Below are positions 22,792-31,926 of a DNA stretch of 64,000 nt, one piece after another; position 1 is the first letter of the stretch, and every line of letters starts with the position of its first letter. Under the pieces are notes generated by a model that saw nothing but the letters and a program-made list of their open reading frames with translations, made no database searches and was not told the origin of the DNA. The DNA is from JBJXHN01 sp046233135. Its GTDB lineage: Bacteria; Pseudomonadota; Alphaproteobacteria; Rhodospirillales; Rhodospirillaceae. Location: assembly GCA_046233135.1 (NCBI GenBank), contig JBJXHN010000003.1, forward strand, positions 310,001 through 374,000, read 5' to 3'. The position numbers were made by a program, and so were the translations under genes.

Positions 22792-22897
22792 TGCGGTCTT
22801 CGTACCCCGTTGCCGGCCGCGACCCGCCTTGGGCCGTTGCCGTTGTGGTCAGCGTCGCCCTCGCCCGGCAGCACACCGGACGTCGGGCCGACGATCC

Positions 22898-23266
22898 TTA
22901 CTTCTTCTTACCGGCGATCGGCTTGGCCGGACCCTTGCGGGTGCGCGCGTTGGTGTGCGTGCGCTGGCCGCGGACCGGCAGGCCCTTGCGGTGACGCAGG
23001 CCGCGGTAGCAACCCAGATCCATCAGCCGCTTGATGTTCATCGCCGTTTCGCGGCGCAGGTCGCCTTCGACGGTGAGGTCGCTGTCGATGAGTTCGCGCA
23101 GACGCGCAACTTCGTCTTCGGACAGCTGATTCACGCGACGGTCGTCGGCGATGCCAACCCGCTCACAGATGTCATTGGCCGTGGTGCGGCCAATGCCGTA
23201 GATATAAGTCAGAGCGATCTTCACCCGCTTGTTCGTCGGGATGTTAACGCCAGCGATACGCGCCAA
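22898..23266 (-). CDS. rpsM: 30S ribosomal protein S13
   Basis: 122 residues. It begins MARIAGVNIPTNKRVKIALT and carries the helix-hairpin-helix YIYGIGRTTANDICERVGI and the basic C-terminal arm RGLPVRGQRTHTNARTRKGP. It contacts the 16S head and the P-site tRNA. The 296-base gap to adk upstream contains a 9-bp hairpin (23526-23551) that may end the adk message, so rpsM may have its own promoter. Confidence 0.98.
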   Translation of the reverse strand: MARIAGVNIPTNKRVKIALTYIYGIGRTTANDICERVGIADDRRVNQLSEDEVARLRELIDSDLTVEGDLRRETAMNIKRLMDLGCYRGLRHRKGLPVRGQRTHTNARTRKGPAKPIAGKKK

Positions 23267-23562
23267 GGCCCGTACTCCTTAACTCGTGTTTTCAAGTGCG
23301 AAAAACAAACATACCCACGCCACACCTGTCCCGAGGGTTGGTGTCTCGCGCAAGCCCTGGCCCGTGAGGGGAAACCGAGGCGCGGGAGTATATCGGCGAC
23401 AAGGCCTCTGTCAACCCCCGTAGCCCCTGGAATCGCTCTCCAGTGCCTGTTTTTTCAACCCGGTCTTTCCGGCCCGATGCGTTCGGATGCAGGGAAAACC
23501 AAGTCACGGTTTTTGAAGGAGGAATCCGGGTACCACCGAAGCGGCACCCGGAGTCCCGGCCC

Positions 23563-24147
23563 TCAGGCATTCACGATACCGACCAGCTCGGCGGTCACCG
23601 CGTCGATCGGCATGGTCCCGTCAATCACGTACAGCTTCCCCTTTTCCCCATAGTAGGGGAGAATCGGGGCAGTCTGAGCGTGATAGACTTCAAGACGCTT
23701 GCGCAGCGTCTCTTCGTTGTCATCGGCGCGCACGTTGCCGTCGCCGGCCTCGGAGGCCCGCTTCTTGATGCGCGCAAACAGAATCTCGTCGGGCACGCGC
23801 AGTTCGATCACCGCGTCCAGCTTCATGCCCTTCTCGGCCAGCATGGTTCCCAGCGCGTCGGCCTGGGGCACGGTGCGCGGGAATCCGTCCAGGATGAAGC
23901 CGTTCTTGCAATCGTCCTGTTCGATTCGCTCGCTGATCATGCCGACCATGATGTCATCGCTGACCAGGCCGCCCTCATCGATGATGGCCTTGGCCTTCAG
24001 GCCGAGTTCGGTCCCTTCCTTGACGGCGGCACGCAACATGTCGCCGGTGGAAAGCTGCTTCAGACCGAAGCGCTCCTCCAGAATCGCCGCCTGGGTCCCC
24101 TTGCCCCCGCCTGGAGGCCCCATAAAAATCAAATGCTTGGCACTCAT
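23563..24147 (-). CDS. adk: Adenylate kinase
   Basis: 194 residues, the short form without the zinc-type LID insertion. It interconverts ATP, ADP and AMP. The P-loop is IFMGPPGGGKGTQA, the AMP-binding region includes LSTGDMLRAA and NGFILDGFPRTVPQA, and the LID arginine region reads ADDNEETLRKRLEVYHAQT. The gene overlaps the secY stop by 4 bases, indicating translational coupling, as is usual in this phylum. Confidence 0.98.
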   Translation of the reverse strand: MSAKHLIFMGPPGGGKGTQAAILEERFGLKQLSTGDMLRAAVKEGTELGLKAKAIIDEGGLVSDDIMVGMISERIEQDDCKNGFILDGFPRTVPQADALGTMLAEKGMKLDAVIELRVPDEILFARIKKRASEAGDGNVRADDNEETLRKRLEVYHAQTAPILPYYGEKGKLYVIDGTMPIDAVTAELVGIVNA

Positions 24148-25487
24148 CCGCGTTTCCCCCTCAGTTTGGACTTCTTGATCAGTCCCTCGTACTGATGAGC
24201 CAGCAAGTGGGACTGGATCTGCGCGACCGTGTCCATGGTGACGGTGACGACGATCAGCAGACTGGTGCCGCCGAAGTAGAACGGCACGCTCAGCTCGGCA
24301 ATGAGGATTTCCGGCAGGACCGATACGAAGATCAGGTACAGCGCGCCGACGGCCGTCAGGCGGGTAAGCACGTAATCAAGATAGTCTGCCGTGTTTTTGC
24401 CCGGCCGGATGCCGGGAATGAATCCGCCGTAGCGCTTCAGGTTATCTGCGGTGTCCTGCGGATTGAACACCACGGCGGTGTAGAAGAAGGCGAAGAAGGC
24501 GATCAGGCCCGCGTACATCGCCAGGTACAGCGGCTGCCCCCGTCCCAGCAGTGCCGTAACCGTGTTCAGCCACTCCGGCCCCTGCCCGGAAGTGAACTGC
24601 GCCATGGTGATCGGCAGCAGCAGGATCGAACTGGCGAAGATCGGCGGGATCACGCCTGGCGTGTTGATTTTCAGCGGCAGATGGCTGCTCTCGCCGCCGA
24701 ACATCTTGTTGCCCTGCTGGCGCTTCGGATACTGGATCAGGATCCGGCGCTGAGCCCGTTCCATGAACACGATGAAGGCGATGACGCCGACGCTCATGAT
24801 CAGCAGGGCGATGATCACCAGCGGCGATAGCGCTCCGGTCCGGCCCAGTTCCAGGGTGCCGGCCAGCGCCTGGGGCAGCTGGGCGACAATTCCGGCGAAG
24901 ATGATCAGGGAGATGCCGTTGCCGACTCCGCGCGCGGTGATCTGCTCGCCCAGCCACATCAGGAACAGCGTGCCGCCGGTCAGCGTCACCACGGTGGTGA
25001 AGCGGAAGAACCAGCCCGGATCATGCACGGCCGGCCCCATGGACCCCGTCATGCCCTCCAGCCCCACCGAGATGCCATAGGCCTGCAGCAGGCAGATGGC
25101 GACCGTCAGGTAGCGGGTGTACTGGTTGATCTTCTTGCGGCCCGACTCGCCTTCCTTCTTCATCTGCTCCATTTGCGGGCTGATGGTGGCCATCAGCTGC
25201 ATGATGATGGAGGCCGAAATATACGGCATGATGTTGAGGGCGAAAATCGTCATACGCGACAAGGCACCGCCGGCGAACATGTCGAACATGCCCAGGATGC
25301 CCTGTCCCTGGCGGGTGAAAATATCCTCCATCACCTGCGGGTCGATGCCCGGCAGGGGGATATACGTACCCAGCCGATAGACGATCAGCGCACCCAGCGT
25401 GAACCAGATGCGCTTTTTCAGTTCGGTGGCTTTGGCGAAGACGCCAAAGTTCATATTCGCGGCAAGTTGCTCCGCGGCGGATGCCAT
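24144..25487 (-). CDS. secY: Protein translocase subunit SecY
   Basis: 447 residues and ten membrane helices. SecY is the channel of the Sec translocon. Landmarks are LGALIVYRLGTYIPLPGIDP, the plug region around MFAGGALSRMTIFALNIMPY, AQRRILIQYPKRQQGNKMFG (cytoplasmic loop that binds SecA and ribosome) and YGGFIPGIRPGKNTADYLD. Its partner secE is at 52003 in this window. It sits between rplO and adk in the spc operon. Confidence 0.99.
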   Translation of the reverse strand: MASAAEQLAANMNFGVFAKATELKKRIWFTLGALIVYRLGTYIPLPGIDPQVMEDIFTRQGQGILGMFDMFAGGALSRMTIFALNIMPYISASIIMQLMATISPQMEQMKKEGESGRKKINQYTRYLTVAICLLQAYGISVGLEGMTGSMGPAVHDPGWFFRFTTVVTLTGGTLFLMWLGEQITARGVGNGISLIIFAGIVAQLPQALAGTLELGRTGALSPLVIIALLIMSVGVIAFIVFMERAQRRILIQYPKRQQGNKMFGGESSHLPLKINTPGVIPPIFASSILLLPITMAQFTSGQGPEWLNTVTALLGRGQPLYLAMYAGLIAFFAFFYTAVVFNPQDTADNLKRYGGFIPGIRPGKNTADYLDYVLTRLTAVGALYLIFVSVLPEILIAELSVPFYFGGTSLLIVVTVTMDTVAQIQSHLLAHQYEGLIKKSKLRGKRG

Positions 25488-25560
25488 CCGTTACGCTCCC
25501 ATTGAACCCGGAGTCTGACGGGGACCCGGGGAGCGGGCCCCCGCAGTGGGGCAGGTGGCG

Positions 25561-26049
25561 TCAGCCTTCGGCCGGCTCGGCAGCCGCGGCGGACGCTTTG
25601 ACGGTGAGGGTGCCGCCGGCCTTTTCGACCGCAGCCTTCGCCGAGGCGGACGCCCCGGAGACCTCGATCGTCACGGCCGTGGTGAGTTCGCCGTTGCCCA
25701 GCAGACGCACCCCATCGAGAGCGCGGCGCACGACGCCAGCCTCGACCAGGGCGTTTTCGGTGATCGGGGCGCCGGCGTCAAGCTTCTTGGCGTCCAGCGC
25801 TTCCTGGATACGACCCAGGTTGACGACCACGAAGGACTTGCGGGAAATGTTGGTGAAGCCCCGCTTCGGCAGACGGCGGTAGATGGGCATCTGCCCGCCT
25901 TCGAAGCCGTTGATCGAAACCCCTTCGCGCGACTTCTGGCCCTTGACGCCCCGGCCGGCGGTCTTGCCCTTGCCGGACCCAATGCCACGACCGACGCGCA
26001 TGCGCTTCTTGGTCGCGCCGTCGTTGTCTCTCAGTTCATTCAGTTTCAT
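25561..26049 (-). CDS. rplO: 50S ribosomal protein L15
   Basis: 162 residues, slightly long because of an alanine-rich tail (ASASAKAAVEKAGGTL... AAAAEPAEG). The glycine-rich N-terminus (KRMRVGRGIGSGKGKTAGRG, VKGQKSREGVSINGFEGGQM) and PIYRRLPKRGFTNI are diagnostic. It binds 23S rRNA late in assembly. Part of the spc operon, upstream of secY. Confidence 0.98.
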   Translation of the reverse strand: MKLNELRDNDGATKKRMRVGRGIGSGKGKTAGRGVKGQKSREGVSINGFEGGQMPIYRRLPKRGFTNISRKSFVVVNLGRIQEALDAKKLDAGAPITENALVEAGVVRRALDGVRLLGNGELTTAVTIEVSGASASAKAAVEKAGGTLTVKASAAAAEPAEG

Positions 26050-26168
26050 CGGTCAAAACCTTCTTGCCTGGCCGGTTTTCGCGACTCCGGGCCGTAAACC
26101 CGAGGGCCGGCCCCTGCCCTTCCCGTGGGAAGAACCGGCGACCGGCCCCGTGTCGGGCTCGCGGTCCG

Positions 26169-26360
26169 TTAGTCTTCCACCTTCACCAGGTGGGCGACCT
26201 TGCGGATCATGCCACGCACGGCGGCGGTATCCTCAAGTTCGCGGGTCCGGTTGATCTTGTTCAGGCCCAGGCCGATCAGCGTGGCCCGCTGGTCGGACTT
26301 GCGACCGATCGGGCTGCCCGTCTGGGTGACCCGAACCGTACCGGTGGTGTTCTCCGCCAT
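26169..26360 (-). CDS. rpmD: 50S ribosomal protein L30
   Basis: 63 residues, the usual size. It reads VRVTQTGSPIGRKSDQRATL, then IGLGLNKINRTRELEDTAAV and RGMIRKVAHLVKVED, all typical of L30. It lies 12 bases after rpsE. Confidence 0.98.
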   Translation of the reverse strand: MAENTTGTVRVTQTGSPIGRKSDQRATLIGLGLNKINRTRELEDTAAVRGMIRKVAHLVKVED

Positions 26361-26372
26361 GACAGGTCACTC

Positions 26373-26966
26373 CTACTCGTTGGCCACGGCCAGCTCGGTG
26401 GTGCCGTCGCGGCGGGATACGATGTCGCCGACCTTCTTCGAGCGCCGGGCCGCCACCTGACGGGGGGCCTGGCTGTTCTTCAGCGCGTCGAAGGTCGCCT
26501 TGATCATGTTGTACGGGTTGGTGGTACCGGTGCACTTGCCGACCACGTCCTGCACGCCCATGGTCTCGAAGACCGCGCGCATGGGACCGCCGGAAATGAT
26601 ACCGGTACCGGACGGTGCGCTCCGCAGGGTGACGCGGCCGGCCCCGAAGTGGCCCTTCACGTCATGATGCAGGGTGCGACCTTCCCGCAGGGGAACCTTG
26701 ACCATGGTCCGCTTGGCCTGTTCGGTGGCCTTGCGGATGGCTTCGGGAACTTCGCGGGCTTTGCCGGTGCCGAAACCGACCCGGCCCTTGCCGTCACCAA
26801 CCACCACCAGGGCGGCGAAGGCGAAGCGACGGCCGCCCTTCACCACCTTGGCGACGCGGTTGATATGCACGAGCTTGTCGACGAACTCGTCGTCACGTTC
26901 CTCGCGCGGCGCCCGGTCGCGGTTGCGGTCACGCTCGCGCCGGTCCGAATTGGGTGTACGTGCCAT
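26373..26966 (-). CDS. rpsE: 30S ribosomal protein S5
   Basis: 197 residues. The N-terminal arginine-rich extension (MARTPNSDRRERDRNRDRAP) is longer than in enterobacteria. The double-stranded RNA-binding domain (LVHINRVAKVVKGGRRFAFA, LVVVGDGKGRVGFGTGKARE) and the S5 C-terminal domain follow. It lines the mRNA entry channel and influences accuracy. Confidence 0.98.
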   Translation of the reverse strand: MARTPNSDRRERDRNRDRAPREERDDEFVDKLVHINRVAKVVKGGRRFAFAALVVVGDGKGRVGFGTGKAREVPEAIRKATEQAKRTMVKVPLREGRTLHHDVKGHFGAGRVTLRSAPSGTGIISGGPMRAVFETMGVQDVVGKCTGTTNPYNMIKATFDALKNSQAPRQVAARRSKKVGDIVSRRDGTTELAVANE

Positions 26967-26980
26967 TACTGCCTGTCCCC

Positions 26981-27343
26981 TTAGAACGAAAGACCGCCTT
27001 CACGCGCGGCGTCGGCCAGAGCCTTCACACGCCCGTGATAGATGTATCCACCGCGGTCGAAGACCACTTCGGACACACCGGCTTCCACGGCCCGCTTGGC
27101 AATCAGCTTGCCAACCTCGGTCGCGGCTGCCTTGTCGCCGCCCTTGGCGACGGCTTCGCGCAGTTCCTTGTCCAGGGTCGACGCGGCCGCCAGGGTGTGG
27201 CCATTCGCATCGTCAATGATCTGCGCATACATATGCTTATTGGAGCGGAACACGGACAGGCGCGGACGCCCACCGGCCTTCAGCCGAAGCTGATAGCGCG
27301 TGCGCTTGCGGCGCCGCTCGAAAAGATCCCTCGAGGCCTTCAT
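26981..27343 (-). CDS. rplR: 50S ribosomal protein L18
   Basis: 120 residues. KTRYQLR-like start (ERRRKRTRYQLRLKAGGRPR, LSVFRSNKHMYAQIIDD) and the C-terminus VVFDRGGYIYHGRVKALADA are diagnostic. L18 binds 5S rRNA and attaches it to the large subunit. Spacing to both neighbours is 12-14 bases. Confidence 0.98.
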   Translation of the reverse strand: MKASRDLFERRRKRTRYQLRLKAGGRPRLSVFRSNKHMYAQIIDDANGHTLAAASTLDKELREAVAKGGDKAAATEVGKLIAKRAVEAGVSEVVFDRGGYIYHGRVKALADAAREGGLSF

Positions 27344-27355
27344 CGCCGCATCTCC

Positions 27356-27889
27356 TTACTTCTTCTTGCCTTCCTTGCGCAGGATCTGCTCGTCCGCGTA
27401 CTTCACGCCCTTGCCCTTGTAGGGTTCGGGGGGGCGCATGGCGCGGATTTCCGAGGCCACCTGGCCGACACGCTGCTTGTCCATCCCAGAAATCTCGATC
27501 TGGTTGGGGGTGGGCGTGGCGATCTTCAGATCATCAGGCACGGGATAATCGATATCGTGGGAATAACCCAGCGAGAGCTTCAGAACCCTGCCCTGGGCCG
27601 CGGCGCGGTAACCGACGCCGACCAGGTCCAGCTTCTTGGTGAAGCCTTCGCTGACGCCCTTGACCAGGTTGTTGATCCGCGCGCGCGTGGTGCCCCAGTG
27701 CTGACGGGACCGCTTGGAGGTGCCGCGGGGCTTGACCCACACCAAGTTCTCTTCGATCGAGGTGTTCACCTCGTCGGAGCACTGGTAGGTCATCTCACCC
27801 AGCTTGCCCTTCACCTTGACGGTCGTCCCGTCAAGGCTCACGGTCACGCCCTGGGGGACGGTCACGGGATATTTACCGACGCGTGACAT
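27356..27889 (-). CDS. rplF: 50S ribosomal protein L6
   Basis: 177 residues, start MSRVGKYPVTVPQGVTVSLD. Two L6 domains and the C-terminal RNA-binding motif PEPYKGKGVKYADEQILRKE are present. It binds near the factor-binding site of the large subunit. Confidence 0.98.
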   Translation of the reverse strand: MSRVGKYPVTVPQGVTVSLDGTTVKVKGKLGEMTYQCSDEVNTSIEENLVWVKPRGTSKRSRQHWGTTRARINNLVKGVSEGFTKKLDLVGVGYRAAAQGRVLKLSLGYSHDIDYPVPDDLKIATPTPNQIEISGMDKQRVGQVASEIRAMRPPEPYKGKGVKYADEQILRKEGKKK

Positions 27890-27907
27890 TCTTCGTTCCC
27901 CCTTTCC

Positions 27908-28306
27908 TTAGAACACCCGGCAGAGGACTTCGCCGCCCACGTTGGCCTGACGGGCCTCGTGGTCGCTCATCACTCCGCGCGGTGTGGAGAGGATGGAAAT
28001 GCCCAGGCCGTTGTAGACCTTCGGCAGATCCTTGATCTTGGAATAGACCCGGCGGCCCGGCGTGGAGACGCGCGAGATTTCCTTGATCACCGGCTCGCCC
28101 TCAAAATACTTGAGTTCGACCTTGATCTCGGAAATGCCCTTGCGGATTTCCACGGTTTCCCAACCGCGGATATATCCTTCGCGCACCAGCACGTCCAGAA
28201 CGTTGGAGCGCAGCTTGGACGCCGGCGCCATGACGGTGGTCTTGCGGGCCCGCTGGCCATTGCGGATGCGGGTCAGCATATCGCCCAGAGGATCGGTCAG
28301 AGCCAT
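27908..28306 (-). CDS. rpsH: 30S ribosomal protein S8
   Basis: 132 residues, start MALTDPLGDMLTRIRNGQRA, with the C-terminal ISILSTPRGVMSDHEARQAN motif that binds 16S helix 21. In enterobacteria S8 is the repressor of the spc operon; whether it is here is unknown. Confidence 0.98.
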   Translation of the reverse strand: MALTDPLGDMLTRIRNGQRARKTTVMAPASKLRSNVLDVLVREGYIRGWETVEIRKGISEIKVELKYFEGEPVIKEISRVSTPGRRVYSKIKDLPKVYNGLGISILSTPRGVMSDHEARQANVGGEVLCRVF

Positions 28307-28321
28307 GTTCCTTGCCCTCCC

Positions 28322-28627
28322 TTACCAGCTGGACTTGACCATGCCCGGAATCTGGCCTTGGTTGGCCAGATCGCGCAACATGACGCGTCCGAGCTTGAAC
28401 TTACGATAGACCGAGTGCGGACGGCCCGAGAGTTCGCAGCGGTTGTGCACACGAACCTTCGACCCGTTGCGCGGCAGTTCGGCCAGCTTCAGGACCGCTT
28501 CGAAACGGTCTTCCGGAGCCGCGCTCTGGTCTTTGATGAGAGCCTTCAGGCGCGCGCGCTTCGCTGCGTCCTTCTTGGCCAAGCGCTCGCGGCGCTTGTT
28601 CTTCTCGACGGCGGAAACCTTAGCCAT
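28322..28627 (-). CDS. rpsN: 30S ribosomal protein S14 (long, zinc-free form)
   Basis: 101 residues from ATG 28627 (MAKVSAVEKNKRRERLAKKD). It is the long form and lacks the CxxC pairs of the zinc-binding version (NRCELSGRPHSVYRKFKLGR). The in-frame upstream codons belong to the rplE end read in another frame. It lies 19 bases after rplE. Confidence 0.98.
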   Translation of the reverse strand: MAKVSAVEKNKRRERLAKKDAAKRARLKALIKDQSAAPEDRFEAVLKLAELPRNGSKVRVHNRCELSGRPHSVYRKFKLGRVMLRDLANQGQIPGMVKSSW

Positions 28628-28646
28628 ATCGTGTCTCCCGGCGCCC

Positions 28647-29183
28647 CTACTTGATGAACGGCATCTGGAAGCCTTCGAGAAGCGCCTTGGCTTCTGCGTC
28701 GGTCTTCGCGGTGGTGCAGATCGTGATATCCATGCCCCGAACCTTATCGACACGGTCGTAGTCGATTTCGGGGAAGATGATCTGCTCGCGGACGCCCATG
28801 TTGTAGTTGCCACGGCCGTCGAACTTCGCCGGAACACCGCGGAAGTCACGAACCCGCGGCAGGGCGATGGTGATCAGGCGATCCAGGAATTCGAACATGC
28901 GGTCGCGGCGCAGGGTGACCTTGCAGCCGACGATCATGTTGTCGCGGATCTTGAAACCGGCGATCGACTTCTTGGCGCGGGTGATGATCGGCTTTTGGCC
29001 GGACAGCGCCGTCAGGTCGTTAACCGGGCCTTCGATCAGCTTCCGGTCCTGGGAAGCCTCGCCGACCCCCATGTTGATGACGATCTTATCCAGACGCGGG
29101 GCCTGCATGATGTTCGAATAGTCGAACTGCTTCATGAGGTCCGGCCGGATCGTCGAAACGTATTGCTCTCGCAAGCGTGCCAT
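28647..29183 (-). CDS. rplE: 50S ribosomal protein L5
   Basis: 178 residues. PRLDKIVINMGVGEASQDRK and KVTLRRDRMFEFLDRLITIA are family motifs. L5 binds 5S rRNA and contacts S13 across the subunits. Follows rplX by 14 bases. Confidence 0.98.
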   Translation of the reverse strand: MARLREQYVSTIRPDLMKQFDYSNIMQAPRLDKIVINMGVGEASQDRKLIEGPVNDLTALSGQKPIITRAKKSIAGFKIRDNMIVGCKVTLRRDRMFEFLDRLITIALPRVRDFRGVPAKFDGRGNYNMGVREQIIFPEIDYDRVDKVRGMDITICTTAKTDAEAKALLEGFQMPFIK

Positions 29184-29197
29184 CGTCTGTGGAACCC

Positions 29198-29521
29198 TTA
29201 TGCGTCGATGATCTCGCCGGAGCGCTTCGCAACGCGCACCTTGCGACCATCTTCCAGAATCTTGAAGCCGACCCGGGTCGGGGCGCCGTCCTTCGGGTCC
29301 TCGATCATCACGTTGGACACCGCGATCGGGGCTTCCTTCTCCAGGATGCCGCCGGCGTCCATCTGCGAGGGGCGCTGGTGGCGCTTGACCACGTTCACGC
29401 CCTGGACCACCACACGGCCTTCCTTGGGCAGGTAGCTGAGAACTTCGCCTCGCTTGCCCTTGTCCTTGCCGGTGGTGACGACGACCTTGTCGCCCTTCTT
29501 GATTTTCGCCGCAGCCATCAC
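29198..29521 (-). CDS. rplX: 50S ribosomal protein L24
   Basis: 107 residues with an N-terminal KOW motif (KIKKGDKVVVTTGKDKGKRG) and the typical GVNVVKRHQRPSQMDAGGIL. It is an assembly-initiating protein. The start overlaps the rplN stop by 4 bases (ATG/TGA type), indicating coupled translation. Confidence 0.98.
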   Translation of the reverse strand: MMAAAKIKKGDKVVVTTGKDKGKRGEVLSYLPKEGRVVVQGVNVVKRHQRPSQMDAGGILEKEAPIAVSNVMIEDPKDGAPTRVGFKILEDGRKVRVAKRSGEIIDA

Positions 29522-29886
29522 AGCACCTCCGGAGCCAGCGAAATGATCTTCATGAACCGCTTGGCGCGCAGTTCACGCGTCACGGGGCCGAAGATACGCG
29601 TGCCGATGGGCTCGTTCTGCTTGTTCAGCAGCACGGCCGCATTGCGGTCGAAGCGGATGGAGGAGCCGTCGACGCGGCGAATTTCCTTGGCGGTGCGAAC
29701 GATCACCGCCCGGTGGACATCGCCCTTCTTCACGCGACCGCGTGGAATGGCGTCCTTGACCGAGACGATGATGATGTCGCCGACGCCGGCATGCATGCGC
29801 TTCGAGCCGCCGAGCACCTTGATGCACTGCACTTGCTTCGCACCAGAGTTGTCAGCGACGTCGAGCCGGGTCTGCATCTGGATCAT
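29518..29886 (-). CDS. rplN: 50S ribosomal protein L14
   Basis: 122 residues, the invariant family length. MIQMQTRLDVADNSGAKQVQ and KKGDVHRAVIVRTAKEIRRV are diagnostic. It forms an intersubunit bridge with 16S helix 14. Confidence 0.98.
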   Translation of the reverse strand: MIQMQTRLDVADNSGAKQVQCIKVLGGSKRMHAGVGDIIIVSVKDAIPRGRVKKGDVHRAVIVRTAKEIRRVDGSSIRFDRNAAVLLNKQNEPIGTRIFGPVTRELRAKRFMKIISLAPEVL

Positions 29887-29948
29887 GGGTTTGGTTCCTT
29901 TTCTTCACGGGTGGTTACCGAGGGTCCCCGATGCCGGGACCCAGGGTC

Positions 29949-30188
29949 CTACTCCGCGTTGTCCGTAATGACTTCCCAGGCCTTGCGGGCGGACATGCGT
30001 GCCCGTTCCCGGATGCGCACGATATCACCGACCTTAACCTGGTTGGTCTCGTCATGCGCCGCGAATTTCTTCGTGCGGCGAATGAACTTCTTGTAGACGG
30101 GGTGCTTGAAGCGGCGCTCCACGGACACGATCACCGTCTTATCCATCTTGTCGCTGACCACAGTCCCCTGAAGGATACGCTTGGGCAT
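29949..30188 (-). CDS. rpsQ: 30S ribosomal protein S17
   Basis: 79 residues with MPKRILQGTVVSDKMDKTVI, VSVERRFKHPVYKKFIRRTK and VGDIVRIRERARMSARKAWE. An assembly-initiating protein of the small subunit. The 62-base gap to rplN is the largest within this stretch. Confidence 0.98.
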   Translation of the reverse strand: MPKRILQGTVVSDKMDKTVIVSVERRFKHPVYKKFIRRTKKFAAHDETNQVKVGDIVRIRERARMSARKAWEVITDNAE

Positions 30189-30215
30189 GACAGTTTGCTC
30201 CTGATACCTTGGGGA

Positions 30216-30422
30216 TTACTGGGCGGCGGCCGTGCGGGAGCGTTCCCCCTGCACGGACTTGATCTGAGCGATTTCCCGGCGCACCTGCTGGACGCGCGCG
30301 GTGTTCTCCAGCTGACCGCTGGCGGCCTGGAAGCGCAGGTTGAACTGCTCCTTCTTCAGGCCCAGCAGGGTCGCTTTCAGCTCGTCGTCGCTCTTGGCGC
30401 GCAGATCGGCAACTTTCGCCAT
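30216..30422 (-). CDS. rpmC: 50S ribosomal protein L29
   Basis: 68 residues, two helices: VADLRAKSDDELKATLLGLK, KEQFNLRFQAASGQLENTAR and VQQVRREIAQIKSVQGER. It lies at the tunnel exit, close to the SRP and trigger-factor site. Follows rplP by 3 bases. Confidence 0.98.
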   Translation of the reverse strand: MAKVADLRAKSDDELKATLLGLKKEQFNLRFQAASGQLENTARVQQVRREIAQIKSVQGERSRTAAAQ

Positions 30423-30425
30423 GGC

Positions 30426-30845
30426 TTAACCCTCCCCACCGATACGGGTGACGAACTTGGTCTTGATCGGCAGCTTGGACGCGGCCAGTTCGAAGGCTCC
30501 CCGGGCGATTTCCTCGGAAACGCCGTCGAGTTCGAACATCACGCGGCCCGGCTTCACCTTGCAGACCCAGTATTCCGGAGACCCCTTACCGGAGCCCATG
30601 CGGACTTCAGCGGGCTTGCGGGACACCGGCACGTCCGGGAAGATGCGAATCCAGAGCCGGCCCTGACGCTTCATGTAGCGGGTAATGGTCCGGCGAGCCG
30701 CTTCGATCTGGCGGGCGGTGATGCGCTCGGGCTCCATGGCCTTCAGGCCGAAGTTGCCGAAGTTCAGATCCGTACCGCCCTTAGCCAGGCCGTGGATACG
30801 GCCCTTGTGCTGCTTACGGAATTTCGTACGTTTAGGTGACAGCAT
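30426..30845 (-). CDS. rplP: 50S ribosomal protein L16
   Basis: 139 residues, start MLSPKRTKFRKQHKGRIHGL. ARQIEAARRTITRYMKRQGR and RMGSGKGSPEYWVCKVKPGR are diagnostic. It is a late assembly protein near the A-site tRNA. Confidence 0.98.
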   Translation of the reverse strand: MLSPKRTKFRKQHKGRIHGLAKGGTDLNFGNFGLKAMEPERITARQIEAARRTITRYMKRQGRLWIRIFPDVPVSRKPAEVRMGSGKGSPEYWVCKVKPGRVMFELDGVSEEIARGAFELAASKLPIKTKFVTRIGGEG

Positions 30846-30860
30846 CGTTCAGCTCCGTCC

Positions 30861-31544
30861 TCAGCGGCCCTGCGGGCCGGTCTGCTCGGACAGGCGGCGA
30901 TCCAGGGCCATCGGATCATGTTCCATGATCTCGCCCTTGAAGACCCACACCTTGACCCCGCAAGCCCCATAGGTTGTGAAGGCGGTGGCCGTGCCGTAAT
31001 CGACATCGGCACGCAGGGTGTGCAGAGGCACACGACCTTCACGGTACCATTCGGTCCGGGCGATTTCCGCACCGCCCAGACGACCGCCGCAATTGATCCG
31101 AATGCCCAGCGCGCCCAGACGCATGGCCGACTGGACGGCCCGCTTCATGGCGCGGCGGAACGCGACGCGGCGTTCCAGCTGCTGAGCAATGTTTTCGGCG
31201 ACCAGCTGCGCGTCCAGTTCCGGCTTGCGGATCTCGACGATGTTCAGGTGCACCTCGTTGCCGGTCATCTGCGACAGCGTGCGACGCAGGTTCTCGATGT
31301 CCTGGCCCTTCTTGCCGATCACCACACCCGGACGGGCCGTGTGAATGGTGATGCGGGCGCGCTTGGCCGGACGCTCGATGATGATCCGCGACACGCCGGC
31401 CTGCTGCAGGCGCTTCTTCAGGAAGGCCTTGATCTTCAGGTCTTCGTGCAGCAGGGACGCATAGTCCTTGCCGGCGAACCAGCGGGAATCCCAGGTCCGG
31501 TTGATGCCCAGACGCAGGCCGATGGGATTGACTTTGTGACCCAT
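30861..31544 (-). CDS. rpsC: 30S ribosomal protein S3
   Basis: 227 residues with KH type II domain (GVVIGKKGQDIENLRRTLSQ), start MGHKVNPIGLRLGINRTWDS and C-terminal ARTEWYREGRVPLHTLRADV. It surrounds the mRNA entrance and has helicase activity with S4 and S5. It shares one base with rplV. Confidence 0.98.
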   Translation of the reverse strand: MGHKVNPIGLRLGINRTWDSRWFAGKDYASLLHEDLKIKAFLKKRLQQAGVSRIIIERPAKRARITIHTARPGVVIGKKGQDIENLRRTLSQMTGNEVHLNIVEIRKPELDAQLVAENIAQQLERRVAFRRAMKRAVQSAMRLGALGIRINCGGRLGGAEIARTEWYREGRVPLHTLRADVDYGTATAFTTYGACGVKVWVFKGEIMEHDPMALDRRLSEQTGPQGR

Positions 31545-31924
31545 TACACCGTCTCCTCGCGCTCGCGCACCACGATGGTCAGATTGCTGAAGGGCTTCAG
31601 GATCTTGCCCACGCGCCCGCGTGCCCGGGGACGCCAGCGCTTCATGACCATGGCCTTGCCCACATAGGCTTCGGACACGATCAGCTGATCGACGTCCAGC
31701 TGATGGTTGTTTTCGGCGTTAGCGATAGCCGATTCCAGGGTCTTCTTGACGATCCCGGCAACCCGACGCTTGGAAAAGGTCAGGTCGGCAACGGCGGCCT
31801 CGGCGGCCTTGCCCCGAATCGTTTCGGCGACCAGGTTGAGCTTCTGAGGGCTGGTGCGGATCATCTTGGTGACCGCCCGCGCCTCATTGTCGGCGACCCG
31901 ACGCTCGGCAGCTTTCTTACCCAT
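31544..31924 (-). CDS. rplV: 50S ribosomal protein L22
   Basis: 126 residues. MIRTSPQKLNLVAETIRGKA and the tunnel-lining hairpin YVGKAMVMKRWRPRARGRVG are visible; macrolide resistance maps to this hairpin in other bacteria, but nothing unusual shows here. Confidence 0.98.
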   Translation of the reverse strand: MGKKAAERRVADNEARAVTKMIRTSPQKLNLVAETIRGKAAEAAVADLTFSKRRVAGIVKKTLESAIANAENNHQLDVDQLIVSEAYVGKAMVMKRWRPRARGRVGKILKPFSNLTIVVREREETV

Positions 31925-31926
31925 GA